A stretch of DNA of 56,061 bases from Aphanizomenon flos-aquae FACHB-1287 (GTDB taxonomy: Bacteria; Cyanobacteriota; Cyanobacteriia; Cyanobacteriales; Nostocaceae): contig NZ_JACJTO010000028.1 of assembly GCF_014698755.1 (NCBI RefSeq), positions 1-56,061 on the forward strand, written 5' to 3'. The position numbers were made by a program, and so were the translations under genes. The notes beneath the pieces are model-generated. The model did no database searches, was not told where the DNA came from, and saw only the letters and a list, made by a program, of their open reading frames with translations. Shown here piece after piece: positions 1-8,880 of this stretch. How positions within the stretch are numbered: position 1 is the first letter of the stretch; each line of letters opens with the position of its first letter.

Positions 1-1
1 G

Positions 2-73
2 GTTAATGCTATTACTGATGAAAATGCTCTCAATTGGTTTAATCATTGTGGATTGTTTTTTGACCCTATTTAG
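2..73 (+). CDS. 3' end of an unidentified gene (partial)
   Basis: The window opens inside a reading frame that runs 23 codons to a TAG at 71-73. Its visible tail contains NWFNHCGLFFDPI. The WF-HCG pattern recalls the C-terminus of some IS630-like transposases, but this is a memory-based resemblance over a very short stretch. Nothing else can be said without the upstream sequence. Confidence 0.3.
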   Translation, partial: VNAITDENALNWFNHCGLFFDPI

Positions 74-208
74 ATAGCTATTCTTGTACTGGACTTGATA
101 TCAAACTGCTGTAGATCAAAAATCCGCTGTAACTTCAGACCAAAATTCCCCAAACCCCAACCCTGTAAATGCTAAAATCAATGACTTGATTCCTTAAAGA
201 TAACAATT

Positions 209-1669
209 ATGGCATCCATCCGCGAATTGCACGAACAGATAATCACTAAAAAACGTTCTGCTGTTGAAATTACCCAAGAAGCATTAAATCGGATTCAAGA
301 ATTAGAGCCAAAATTGCATAGTTTTCTCACTGTCACGACAGAACAAGCCTTAAAACAAGCTCAAGCTGTAGATGCAAAAATCGCTGCGGGAGAAGAAATT
401 GGCATCTTAGCCGGGATTCCCATCGGTATTAAAGATAACTTATGCACAAAAGGGATTGTCACCACCTGCGCTTCCCGGATTTTAGAAAATTTTGTCCCCC
501 CTTACGAATCCACCGTTACCCAAAAACTAGCTGACGCTGGGGGTGTCATGGTGGGTAAAACCAACTTAGATGAGTTCGCTATGGGGAGTTCTACAGAAAA
601 CTCCGCTTATCAAGTCACCGCTAATCCTTGGGATTTATCCCGTGTTCCTGGTGGTTCTTCCGGTGGTTCAGCCGCAGCCGTAGCAGCAGATGAATGTGTG
701 GTTTCTCTGGGTTCTGATACCGGAGGTTCAATTCGTCAACCGGCTTCTTTCTGCGGTGTGGTAGGAATAAAACCGACCTATGGCTTAGTTTCCCGTTATG
801 GTTTGGTGGCCTATGCTTCTTCTCTCGACCAAATTGGACCCTTTGGCCGCAGTGTGGAAGATGCAGCTATATTATTAACTGCGATCGCAGGTTATGATCC
901 CCAAGATTCTACCAGTCTCAAGGTCCAAATTCCTAACTATGCAGCTAATTTAAAAGCTGATTTCAAAGTTGGCAAAAAATTGAGAATTGGTGTAATTACA
1001 GAAACCTTTGGTGCAGGTTTAGATCTTCAAGTAGAAGCCGCTGTCACTAAAGCTATTCAACAACTACAAGAATTAGGTGCAGAAATTCATCCTATTTCCT
1101 GTCCCAGTTTCCGCTATGGTTTACCAACTTACTACATTATCGCCCCCTCGGAAGCTTCAGCTAATTTAGCCCGTTACGATGGCGTTAAATATGGTTTACG
1201 TTCTCCTGACGCGGATAATCTTTTATCAATGTATACCCGGACTCGTTCTCAAGGTTTTGGAGCAGAAGTAAAACGCCGGATTATGATTGGTACTTATGCC
1301 CTTTCTGCCGGTTATTATGATGCCTATTATTTGAAAGCCCAAAAAGTCCGCACTCTAATTAAACAAGACTTTGAAAAAGCTTTTGCAACAGTAGATGTTT
1401 TAATTTCTCCCACCGCACCCACTACCGCATTCACAGCGGGAGAAAAAACTACCGATCCTTTGAGTATGTATTTAAATGATTTAATGACTATTCCCGCTAA
1501 TTTAGCTGGTCTACCAGGAATTAGTTTACCTTGTGGTTTTGATAGTCAGGGTCTACCCATTGGGCTACAAATAGTTGGTAAAGCATTGGGAGAGGAGCAA
1601 CTTTTTCAAGTAGCTTATGCTTACGAACAATCAACTAACTGGCATTTACAAAAACCAAAAATTGTTTAA
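209..1669 (+). CDS. gatA: Asp-tRNA(Asn)/Glu-tRNA(Gln) amidotransferase subunit A
   Basis: The 486-residue protein is the glutaminase subunit of the GatCAB complex. It releases ammonia from glutamine so that mischarged Glu-tRNA(Gln) and Asp-tRNA(Asn) can be amidated in the cytosol. The amidase-signature core is complete: Lys75 in GIKDN, Ser150 in PGGSSGGSA and Ser174 in TGGSIRQP form the Ser-cisSer-Lys triad expected for this family. Length is normal for GatA (about 480-490). The ATG start is followed directly by the typical helical N-terminus ([10 protein letters not shown]). gatB and gatC are not nearby, which is usual in cyanobacteria where these genes are scattered. Confidence 0.97.
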   Translation: MASIRELHEQIITKKRSAVEITQEALNRIQELEPKLHSFLTVTTEQALKQAQAVDAKIAAGEEIGILAGIPIGIKDNLCTKGIVTTCASRILENFVPPYESTVTQKLADAGGVMVGKTNLDEFAMGSSTENSAYQVTANPWDLSRVPGGSSGGSAAAVAADECVVSLGSDTGGSIRQPASFCGVVGIKPTYGLVSRYGLVAYASSLDQIGPFGRSVEDAAILLTAIAGYDPQDSTSLKVQIPNYAANLKADFKVGKKLRIGVITETFGAGLDLQVEAAVTKAIQQLQELGAEIHPISCPSFRYGLPTYYIIAPSEASANLARYDGVKYGLRSPDADNLLSMYTRTRSQGFGAEVKRRIMIGTYALSAGYYDAYYLKAQKVRTLIKQDFEKAFATVDVLISPTAPTTAFTAGEKTTDPLSMYLNDLMTIPANLAGLPGISLPCGFDSQGLPIGLQIVGKALGEEQLFQVAYAYEQSTNWHLQKPKIV

Positions 1670-1671
1670 TT

Positions 1672-1822
1672 TGTCAGTTGTTAGTGGTTAGTGGTTAGTG
1701 GTCAGTGGTCAGTGGTCAGTTGTTAGTTGTTAGTTACCAATCACCAATTACCAATCACCAATTACCAATTACCAATTACCAATCACCAATTACCAATCAC
1801 CAATTACCAATCACCAATTACC
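1672..1822. repeat. STRR heptamer arrays
   Basis: Two adjacent 7-bp tandem arrays lie between gatA and por. The first (about 1672-1732) alternates GTTAGTG and GTCAGTG-type units; the second (about 1735-1822) repeats ACCAATT and ACCAATC. Such short tandemly repeated repetitive sequences are typical of heterocystous cyanobacteria. No gene is seen here. Confidence 0.9.
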
Positions 1823-1881
1823 ATAGAAGTCTCAAAAGTATGAGATCATCAAGATCATATACACTGTTTTTCCAAACTTAA

Positions 1882-2901
<1,020 letters not shown>

Positions 2902-2974
2902 TTACTAATTGATAGTTGATGGTTGATAATTTAAAGTTATCAATTATCAATTATCTGTTATCCATTATTAATCG

Positions 2975-3093
2975 TTGGCTTTACATTATCATTTGCTTGC
3001 CTTACATTACTATTTGTTGGCTCTACATTATTAATAGATTGCCTTACATTACTATTTGTTGGCTTTACATTAATAATCGTTGGCTTTGCATTC
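2975..3093. repeat. degenerate ~22-bp tandem repeat downstream of por
   Basis: About six imperfect units of TTGGCTTTACATTA followed by a variable 7-9 bp stretch run head to tail. The plus strand stays open for 65 codons here, but the product would be a monotonous Ile/Leu/Tyr/Trp repeat that simply translates the array, so it is not called a gene. The array ends just inside the 3' end of cysA. Confidence 0.75.
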
Positions 3094-3100
3094 TTTCCTT

Positions 3101-4117
3101 CTATATTGAATAAAACAGCGGAAAGGATTTAGCATCTTTAGGCTTAACATACACTTTGTTTTGTGGTTCTAGCTTTAATTCATCAAACCGTTCTCGTGTT
3201 AAATGGGCTGTCATCATTTGTCCATCATCTAAGGTTAATTCTACTTGGATTTCCCAACCTAAATGAATAATTCTACTAACTGTAGCTGGTACTGTCGTTC
3301 CATTAGCAACAGTTTCGATAATTATATCTTGAGGACGCAAAAAGGTTTCTGGATGTGTTGACTCAAATCCGCTACTTTGGAAAATTTTAGCAGAACTAGG
3401 TAATATATTTACAGGACCGATAAAACTCATTACAAATGCTGATGCAGGATGATCATAAATCTGTGCTGGTGTTCCTACCTGTTCAACTTTACCTTTATTC
3501 ATAACTACAATTTCATCAGCAACCTCCATAGCTTCTTCCTGATCATGAGTAACAAAAACTGTAGTAACATGAACTTCATCATGCAGACGACGCAACCAAG
3601 CTCGTAAGTCTTTACGAACTTTAGCATCAAGTGCGCCAAAAGGTTCATCTAATAATAGTACATTGGGTTCTACTGCTAATGCTCTAGCTAAAGCTACTCG
3701 TTGTCTTTGTCCCCCAGACAATTGTGAAGGATAGCGATCGCCTAATCCGCTTAATTGCACTAATTCTAGTAGTTGTTCTACCTTACCTTGAATTTTCTTT
3801 TGAGAAGCTTTGCGAATTTCCAAACCAAAAGCGATATTTTTACGCACAGTTAAATGTTTAAATAGGGCATAATGTTGAAACACAAAGCCAATATTTCGTT
3901 CTTGGACACTTTGATAAGTAGCATCTTTCCCTGTGAGAATAATTCTACCTGTATCTGGCATTTCTAAACCAGAGATTAACCGTAATAAAGTAGATTTACC
4001 AGATCCAGATGGACCGAGTAGAGCTACGAGAGAACCACTTTGAATTTCCAGATTTACCTGTTCAACGGCCTGGAAACTACCAAATTGTTTAGAGACATTT
4101 TCGACTACTATACCCAC
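3101..4117 (-). CDS. cysA: sulfate/thiosulfate ABC transporter ATPase
   Basis: The 338-residue ATPase energises sulfate/thiosulfate import. Walker [10 protein letters not shown] is at 35-43, the Q-loop glutamine at 81, the signature LSGGQRQR at 133-140, Walker B VLLLDEPF at 153-160 and the switch His at 191. The rest (from about 236) is the CysA-type regulatory/TOBE domain. The family is recognised by the order of motifs and by [21 protein letters not shown]-like segments typical of CysA. The permease genes (cysT, cysW) and the binding protein are not adjacent, so the ATPase is orphaned and could also serve a related oxyanion transporter. Confidence 0.85.
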   Translation of the reverse strand: MGIVVENVSKQFGSFQAVEQVNLEIQSGSLVALLGPSGSGKSTLLRLISGLEMPDTGRIILTGKDATYQSVQERNIGFVFQHYALFKHLTVRKNIAFGLEIRKASQKKIQGKVEQLLELVQLSGLGDRYPSQLSGGQRQRVALARALAVEPNVLLLDEPFGALDAKVRKDLRAWLRRLHDEVHVTTVFVTHDQEEAMEVADEIVVMNKGKVEQVGTPAQIYDHPASAFVMSFIGPVNILPSSAKIFQSSGFESTHPETFLRPQDIIIETVANGTTVPATVSRIIHLGWEIQVELTLDDGQMMTAHLTRERFDELKLEPQNKVYVKPKDAKSFPLFYSI

Positions 4118-4330
4118 TGGTTTTACACCTCTGCAAATAATCTACGGTTTTTAAGTAGGAATACCGTACTTTATTACTTATATCACAAATATTTGTAGTT
4201 GTATCATACTGGCATTATTAAAATTTATGAATTAAGTAGCCAAGTCCCAGGGTCTTTGGTTCAAGTCAGGTAGAAAAAGTAAAATTCTCAATTAATTAAT
4301 GTGTAATTATAAATTATAGATACCCAATTT

Positions 4331-4435
4331 ACAGTGCTTCCCGGTGTCATGAGATACATATATAGCGGGCAAGATGCCCGCACCACAAGAGTTTCATGAT
4401 TTAACTTTGTACCTCCTTAGATCGGAAAACACTGT
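4331..4435. mobile_element. 105-bp MITE-like element, copy 1
   Basis: The element has imperfect terminal inverted repeats (ACAGTGCTTCCCGG at one end, CGGAAAACACTGT at the other) and an internal hairpin (GCGGGCAAGATGCCCGC). Related copies lie at about 6557-6655, 11713-11810 and 24549-24654. It has no coding capacity. The rest of the 4118-4446 spacer shows no gene. Confidence 0.8.
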
Positions 4436-4446
4436 ATCTAAGTTTT

Positions 4447-5721
4447 TTAAAAACGATCTCTTTCCAACTGGTCAATAACTCTTTGTAAATACCAATCATC
4501 TGACATTCCTGGATGATTATCTTCTTGTTGCTGAATTAGGCGTTTTGCGATTTCCCATTGTCCCCCCACTAACCGCAAAAGTCGCTGACGTAAAACCTCA
4601 TATTTCTGATTATTAATTGCGGGATTAAATGTTTGGATTGTTTGTAACTTATTTAATACTTGTTGATAATTTTCCCAGTCTTCTTGTTCACAATAAATAC
4701 TAGCGGCTTTTTGATAATCAGATACAGCATTTTGAGTTTCTTCTAATAATGTATAGGCAAGACCACGATTGTAGTAAGCTGGAGCATAATTATGATTAAT
4801 TTGCAATGCTTGACTATAATCTTGAATTGCATTTACACAATTACCCATTTCTCGATAAATATTACCTCTAGCAACATAAACTAAAGAATCTTCTGGTTGC
4901 ATTTTTAAAGCTTGGTTTAAATCAGATAATGCACCTTGATAATCACCAAGTTGACAACGAGCTTTACCTCTGTTACGATAAACAATAACATCGTGGAAAT
5001 CTAGTTTTAGTGCTTGATTAAAGTCGGAAATTGCCTCTCGATAATTACCAATTTTACACTGGACTACACCGCGACAACAATAAGCTTGAGCATCTTGGGG
5101 ATCAACTTTTAATATCCAGTTTAAATCAGCAATGGCCGCTTGAGTTTCTCCCTGTTGTGCTTTTGTTAATAATTGCTGAAAATATTCATTGGTGGAAATA
5201 ATAGGTTCAGGTACAGATTTAATTGGTTGAGTTATTGGTTTTTCTGGGGGTTGTAATTGTTTAATTTTCTGTAAACAACTTTGAGATTTTTCTTTATCTT
5301 TTTGTTCTAGATATAATTCTGCTGCTTTTTTAAAATTAGCGATCGCATCTTGAATATATCCTTGTTTTCGTCGTAAAATTCCCCGTAAATCATAAGCAGC
5401 AGCATGATTATCATCAATCTTAATTACCCTTTCTACATCCTCCAAAGCGCCGGGAATATTTTTTAAAGCCAATCTAGCTAAAGCCCGAAAATAAAAGGCT
5501 TTTCCACTAGATTCATCTAATTTTATTACTACATTATAATCATAAACAGCTTGCAAAATTGCCCCAGAATCATAATATGCTAAACCTCGTTGAAGATATG
5601 CTTTACTAAAGTCAGGATTTTGTTGGATAGCAGTGGTAAATTCTGCTATTGCACCAGCATAATCTTTTTCTTGAGCTTTTTCTAATCCCCGGTTGTAAAA
5701 TTCATTATTCATATTAGTCAT
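4447..5721 (-). CDS. tetratricopeptide-repeat protein
   Basis: The 424-residue protein is built almost wholly of TPR units with the usual A-x-x-x-R-G-x-x-Y and N-x-A-x-A-Y-x-x-R-G patterns. There is a block of about four repeats (residues 5-150), a Pro-rich linker (about 155-175) and a second block of about five repeats (180-345). The tail after residue 365 is not TPR and is helical and charged (RLLRLVGGQWEIAKRL). No signal peptide or membrane segment is seen, so it is likely cytosolic and a protein-interaction scaffold. The partner is unknown. It is transcribed away from sfsA. Confidence 0.85.
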   Translation of the reverse strand: MTNMNNEFYNRGLEKAQEKDYAGAIAEFTTAIQQNPDFSKAYLQRGLAYYDSGAILQAVYDYNVVIKLDESSGKAFYFRALARLALKNIPGALEDVERVIKIDDNHAAAYDLRGILRRKQGYIQDAIANFKKAAELYLEQKDKEKSQSCLQKIKQLQPPEKPITQPIKSVPEPIISTNEYFQQLLTKAQQGETQAAIADLNWILKVDPQDAQAYCCRGVVQCKIGNYREAISDFNQALKLDFHDVIVYRNRGKARCQLGDYQGALSDLNQALKMQPEDSLVYVARGNIYREMGNCVNAIQDYSQALQINHNYAPAYYNRGLAYTLLEETQNAVSDYQKAASIYCEQEDWENYQQVLNKLQTIQTFNPAINNQKYEVLRQRLLRLVGGQWEIAKRLIQQQEDNHPGMSDDWYLQRVIDQLERDRF

Positions 5722-5825
5722 TCGTGACTGTTTTGGATATTATAATTCTAGCAGGTTTGGATTTTATCTTTTACTCAGAATAATTTTGAGTTATTATAAA
5801 TAAATGCTCTACCTATTGATAAATA

Positions 5826-6554
5826 ATGATTGATTGGCTCTATAATTACCCCATACTCTATCCTGGAATTTTACTCAAACGCTACAAGCGGTTTTTTGCT
5901 GACGTTCAACTGGACTCTGGAGAGGTCGTAACAGCACATTGTCCGAATACAGGTCCAATGACAGGAGTTTCTACCGTTGGTAGTGCTGTACAAATTTCTA
6001 AAAGCGATAATCCTAACCGCAAATTAGGTTATACATTAGAGTTAATTCAGGTCAATGATCATATAACAACTTGGGTAGGTGTAAATACTGCATTACCCAA
6101 TCGGGTCATTAAATTAGCTCTAGAAAAGCATTTATTTCCAGAATTGGGTGAATATCAACAGGTAAAGGGTGAAGTTGTTTATGGAAAAGATCGGAAAAGT
6201 CGAGTAGATTTTTATTTAACCGGAAGTGCACAACAACGGCCAATTTATTTAGAAGTCAAAAATACAACTTGGTCACAGGGAACTTTAGCCCTATTTCCCG
6301 ACACCGAAACCACCAGAGGACAAAAGCATTTACGGGAATTAATGGAGATTTTACCAGAAAGTCGGTCAGTTATGTTATATTTTATTAACAGAGGTGATTG
6401 TCAAGAATTTAGCCCTGGAGATAGTCAAGATCCTGTATATGGTCAGTTATTACGGGAAGCGATTAAACTGGGTTTAGAGGTTCTACCATGTCGTTTTGAT
6501 ATTTCTCCAGCAGGTATCCGTTATTTGGGGTTAGCAGAATTGAAAATTTCATAA
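5826..6554 (+). CDS. sfsA: SfsA family DNA/RNA nuclease-like protein
   Basis: The 242-residue protein matches the SfsA family in length and motifs: an N-terminal OB-like part with HCPNTGPMTG (about residues 38-47), the PD-(D/E)xK-like core with RVDFYL and YLEVKNTTW, then FPDTETTRGQKHLREL. The name comes from sugar fermentation stimulation in E. coli; the family is now described as nucleic-acid binding or nuclease. The physiological role in cyanobacteria is unclear. The ATG at 5826 overlaps the end of an AT-rich divergent promoter region shared with the TPR gene. The stop lies three bases before a MITE copy. Confidence 0.93.
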   Translation: MIDWLYNYPILYPGILLKRYKRFFADVQLDSGEVVTAHCPNTGPMTGVSTVGSAVQISKSDNPNRKLGYTLELIQVNDHITTWVGVNTALPNRVIKLALEKHLFPELGEYQQVKGEVVYGKDRKSRVDFYLTGSAQQRPIYLEVKNTTWSQGTLALFPDTETTRGQKHLRELMEILPESRSVMLYFINRGDCQEFSPGDSQDPVYGQLLREAIKLGLEVLPCRFDISPAGIRYLGLAELKIS

Positions 6555-6556
6555 TT

Positions 6557-6655
6557 ACAGTGTTTTCCGCAATAAATGAGGTAAAAATTAAATTATAAAA
6601 CTCCTGTTGTGCGGATATCTTACCCGCTATATTGATGTTTCTGAATCCCTGGAAA
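6557..6655. mobile_element. MITE-like element, copy 2 (degenerate)
   Basis: It begins ACAGTGTTTTCCGC three bases after the sfsA stop codon. It carries the ATGAGGTA segment and the GTGCGG...TACCCGC hairpin of the family, then decays toward its far end. It is inverted relative to copy 1 and may provide the 3' end of the sfsA transcript. Confidence 0.65.
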
Positions 6656-6735
6656 GAAATTTAGGCGCGTTGATAGGATATATTGGGAATACCAGTTAAT
6701 AATAGTTACTGATATTCCCGTTAAATATGCTAAAT

Positions 6736-7713
6736 TCAAAGTTGATGAGAAGCAAGAAAATTATCAACTTCCGCTGCAGTGGGCTGAGAAGCGATCGCAC
6801 CTGGTTTAATAGTTGTTAATGCTCCCACAGCGCTGGCATAGGTAACAATCCTTTTAGCTGTTTCTGCGTCTTTGAGGTTCTTAATCCCCACTTGTTGCAA
6901 TTGATAGATAAATCCAGCTAAAAAACCATCTCCTGCACCTGTTGTATCTATCACAGACATGGAGAACGCTGGCATTTTCCCCTCATTCTCCCCTAAACAA
7001 TAGGCACAACCATGTTCACCGTCTGTTACTAAAACCCCCTCTAAGGAATTGAGTCTATAAGTAATTGCCCCTGGGTCAGTAGTATCAAATAACCATTGAG
7101 CTTCTTCCTTGGTTAATTTGAGAAAATCAAATCGCTTTAATAATGCGAGAATTTTGGTCTTAGCTGTATTTTCATCTTGCCAAAATACTGGTCGCCAATT
7201 AACATCGAGAATGATTTTCAGGTTGTATTGTTCTGCTAACTCTAAAGACCGCAAAACAGCTTGCTCACTTTCAGGATAGGCTAGTTCTAGAGTTCCTAAT
7301 ACCAAAAAGTCAGCTTCCGCAAACAGCGCGGGAGATAATTTTGCTGACTGTAGATAAGTATCAGCAAATTCCGATGTGTCGTATTTACCAAAACCCGCAA
7401 AAGTGCGATCGCCTCCTGAATCCCTAGTTACATATACTTGTCTAGTTGGTGCTGTAGGATGACGTTGTACACCCGTTGTATCCACACCAACATCTTGTAA
7501 TAATTTTACCAGTTTATTTCCTGGTTCGTCCTCCCCCACTGCACCCATAAAGCCGGCTGATGTTCCTAATTTTACTAAAGCACAGGCGACGTTAGCAGGT
7601 GCTCCTCCAGGGTAGGGAGTCCATGATTTCACTTCTTCTAGTTTAAGTCCTAATTGGTCAGCTAAACAGTCAAATAAGACTTCACCAAGACATAAAACGG
7701 AGGGTTTACTCAT
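6736..7713 (-). CDS. PfkB family sugar kinase, probable fructokinase
   Basis: The 325-residue ribokinase-fold enzyme phosphorylates a sugar with ATP. The N-terminal signature includes YPGGAPANVACAL (GGAPAN at 36-41) and the C-terminal PfkB signature contains DTTGAGDGF with the catalytic base Asp262. The spacing and the GEVLFDCLAD start are typical of bacterial fructokinases (ScrK/FrkA), so fructose to fructose-6-phosphate is the best guess. Substrate cannot be proved by sequence because PfkB kinases share these motifs. The gene stands alone, with no sucrose genes next to it. Confidence 0.85.
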   Translation of the reverse strand: MSKPSVLCLGEVLFDCLADQLGLKLEEVKSWTPYPGGAPANVACALVKLGTSAGFMGAVGEDEPGNKLVKLLQDVGVDTTGVQRHPTAPTRQVYVTRDSGGDRTFAGFGKYDTSEFADTYLQSAKLSPALFAEADFLVLGTLELAYPESEQAVLRSLELAEQYNLKIILDVNWRPVFWQDENTAKTKILALLKRFDFLKLTKEEAQWLFDTTDPGAITYRLNSLEGVLVTDGEHGCAYCLGENEGKMPAFSMSVIDTTGAGDGFLAGFIYQLQQVGIKNLKDAETAKRIVTYASAVGALTTIKPGAIASQPTAAEVDNFLASHQL

Positions 7714-7996
7714 TTTATTTTTGATTTTCGATGGACATAATCTAAATTTAGTTTGACACTAAGCTAGAGATCTTTTTAATTCTGGGAAAATGTCTTTTGT
7801 CCAGTCAGGGCTTTTTATTGATTATAGTTAGAATAAATACTTATTATCTGTAGCGTGTATGACTACAAATATAAAATCAAAAGAAAATCTTGATATTAGT
7901 ATTATTAGCAACATTTAAAACTATCTACCTCGGAAAGAATCTTCTAGAATAAGGAATAAGACTTGAGTACATATACTAAGGGAGGAATGGTAAGTC

Positions 7997-8257
7997 ATGG
8001 CTACTAGTGAGTCTGAGACCTGTGTTAGTCTTTCAGACAGAGAACTGCAAATTATAGACTTAGTGGCTACCGGCTTAACTAACCAAGAAATTGCGGTCAA
8101 ACTGAAAATTAGTAAACGCACAGTTGATAACCATATTAGCAACATTCTCACTAAGACTAAGACTGAGAACCGTGTAGCTTTAGTGCGTTGGGGTTTACAG
8201 TGGGGTAAGGTGTGTTTAAATGATGTTAATTGCTGTACTCTTCCCTCTACGGAATAA
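7997..8257 (+). CDS. single-domain LuxR-type regulator, PedR-like
   Basis: The 86-residue protein is a GerE/LuxR helix-turn-helix and little else: LSDRELQIIDLVATGLTNQEIA (residues 12-33) leads into the recognition helix KISKRTVDNHISNIL. There is no receiver or ligand domain. A good Shine-Dalgarno sequence (GGGAGGAAT) lies upstream and supports this ATG. Stand-alone LuxR proteins of this size in cyanobacteria include PedR (Ssl0564), which responds to photosynthetic electron transport, and this is a candidate orthologue. The Cys pair near the C-terminus (NCCTL) and one Cys near the N-terminus could be redox sensors, but that is inference. Confidence 0.85.
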   Translation: MATSESETCVSLSDRELQIIDLVATGLTNQEIAVKLKISKRTVDNHISNILTKTKTENRVALVRWGLQWGKVCLNDVNCCTLPSTE

Positions 8258-8436
8258 AGTATTTGCTAGAACTGCGGTCAGAATTTGTAAATTGCTGATT
8301 TAGACTTTAGGTGGTTGATTTACGCCATTGTGTACTACTTCCCATACTAAAAAAGGTAAGGTGAAAATACAGGTATTTAAAAGCGTAAATCAATTATCCT
8401 ACAAATATGGTTTTAATTATCATTTTGGCATGATTT

Positions 8437-8880
8437 ATGTATAAACAATGGATGAAAGCAATTATCTTGACAATTACTAGCTTAGTGACTATATTACCAC
8501 AGGTAAGTGTAGCAGCGCCAAAAGGTTTTCAATCTCCTAGTGGTAATATTTTTTGTGAATTAGTTTATGGAATAAGTTTGCGTTGTGAAATCAGTAGTTC
8601 ACTAAAACCTAAACCTCCTCAACCTTACCCTGGATATTGTCAATTTGACTGGGGACAAGGTTTTTTATTAACTGCGGAGGGTAAACCAGAAATTTTGTGT
8701 ATTAGTGATACTGTCGCTGATAAAAATAAACCCGTTTTGGCTTATGGACGGACTTGGAACAATGGTGGTTTTAAATGTGTATCTCAAAAAACAGGTTTAA
8801 CTTGTACTAATAGTAATGGTATTGGTTTTTTTCTCAGTCGAGAAAAATGGCGAGTATTGGGAACGCACCCTACATACTAA
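8437..8880 (+). CDS. secreted Cys-rich protein, DUF6636-like
   Basis: The 147-residue protein has a clear signal peptide (KAIILTITSLVTILPQVSVA, cleavage near AA-AP). The mature part begins GFQSPSGNIFCELV and carries six cysteines in a pattern suggesting three disulfides. The start of the domain and the LRCEI segment resemble the DUF6636 family of small secreted proteins as I remember it. Function is unknown. The stop codon overlaps by four bases with the 3' end of the convergent restriction enzyme gene. Confidence 0.75.
   Translation: MYKQWMKAIILTITSLVTILPQVSVAAPKGFQSPSGNIFCELVYGISLRCEISSSLKPKPPQPYPGYCQFDWGQGFLLTAEGKPEILCISDTVADKNKPVLAYGRTWNNGGFKCVSQKTGLTCTNSNGIGFFLSREKWRVLGTHPTY

Noticed and set aside
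2916-3113. 65-codon plus-strand frame after por
   Set aside because: It is only the translation of the 22-bp tandem repeat and has no independent support.
7921-8151. Minus-strand frame opposite the LuxR gene
   Set aside because: Shadow of a well-supported gene with a ribosome site on the other strand.
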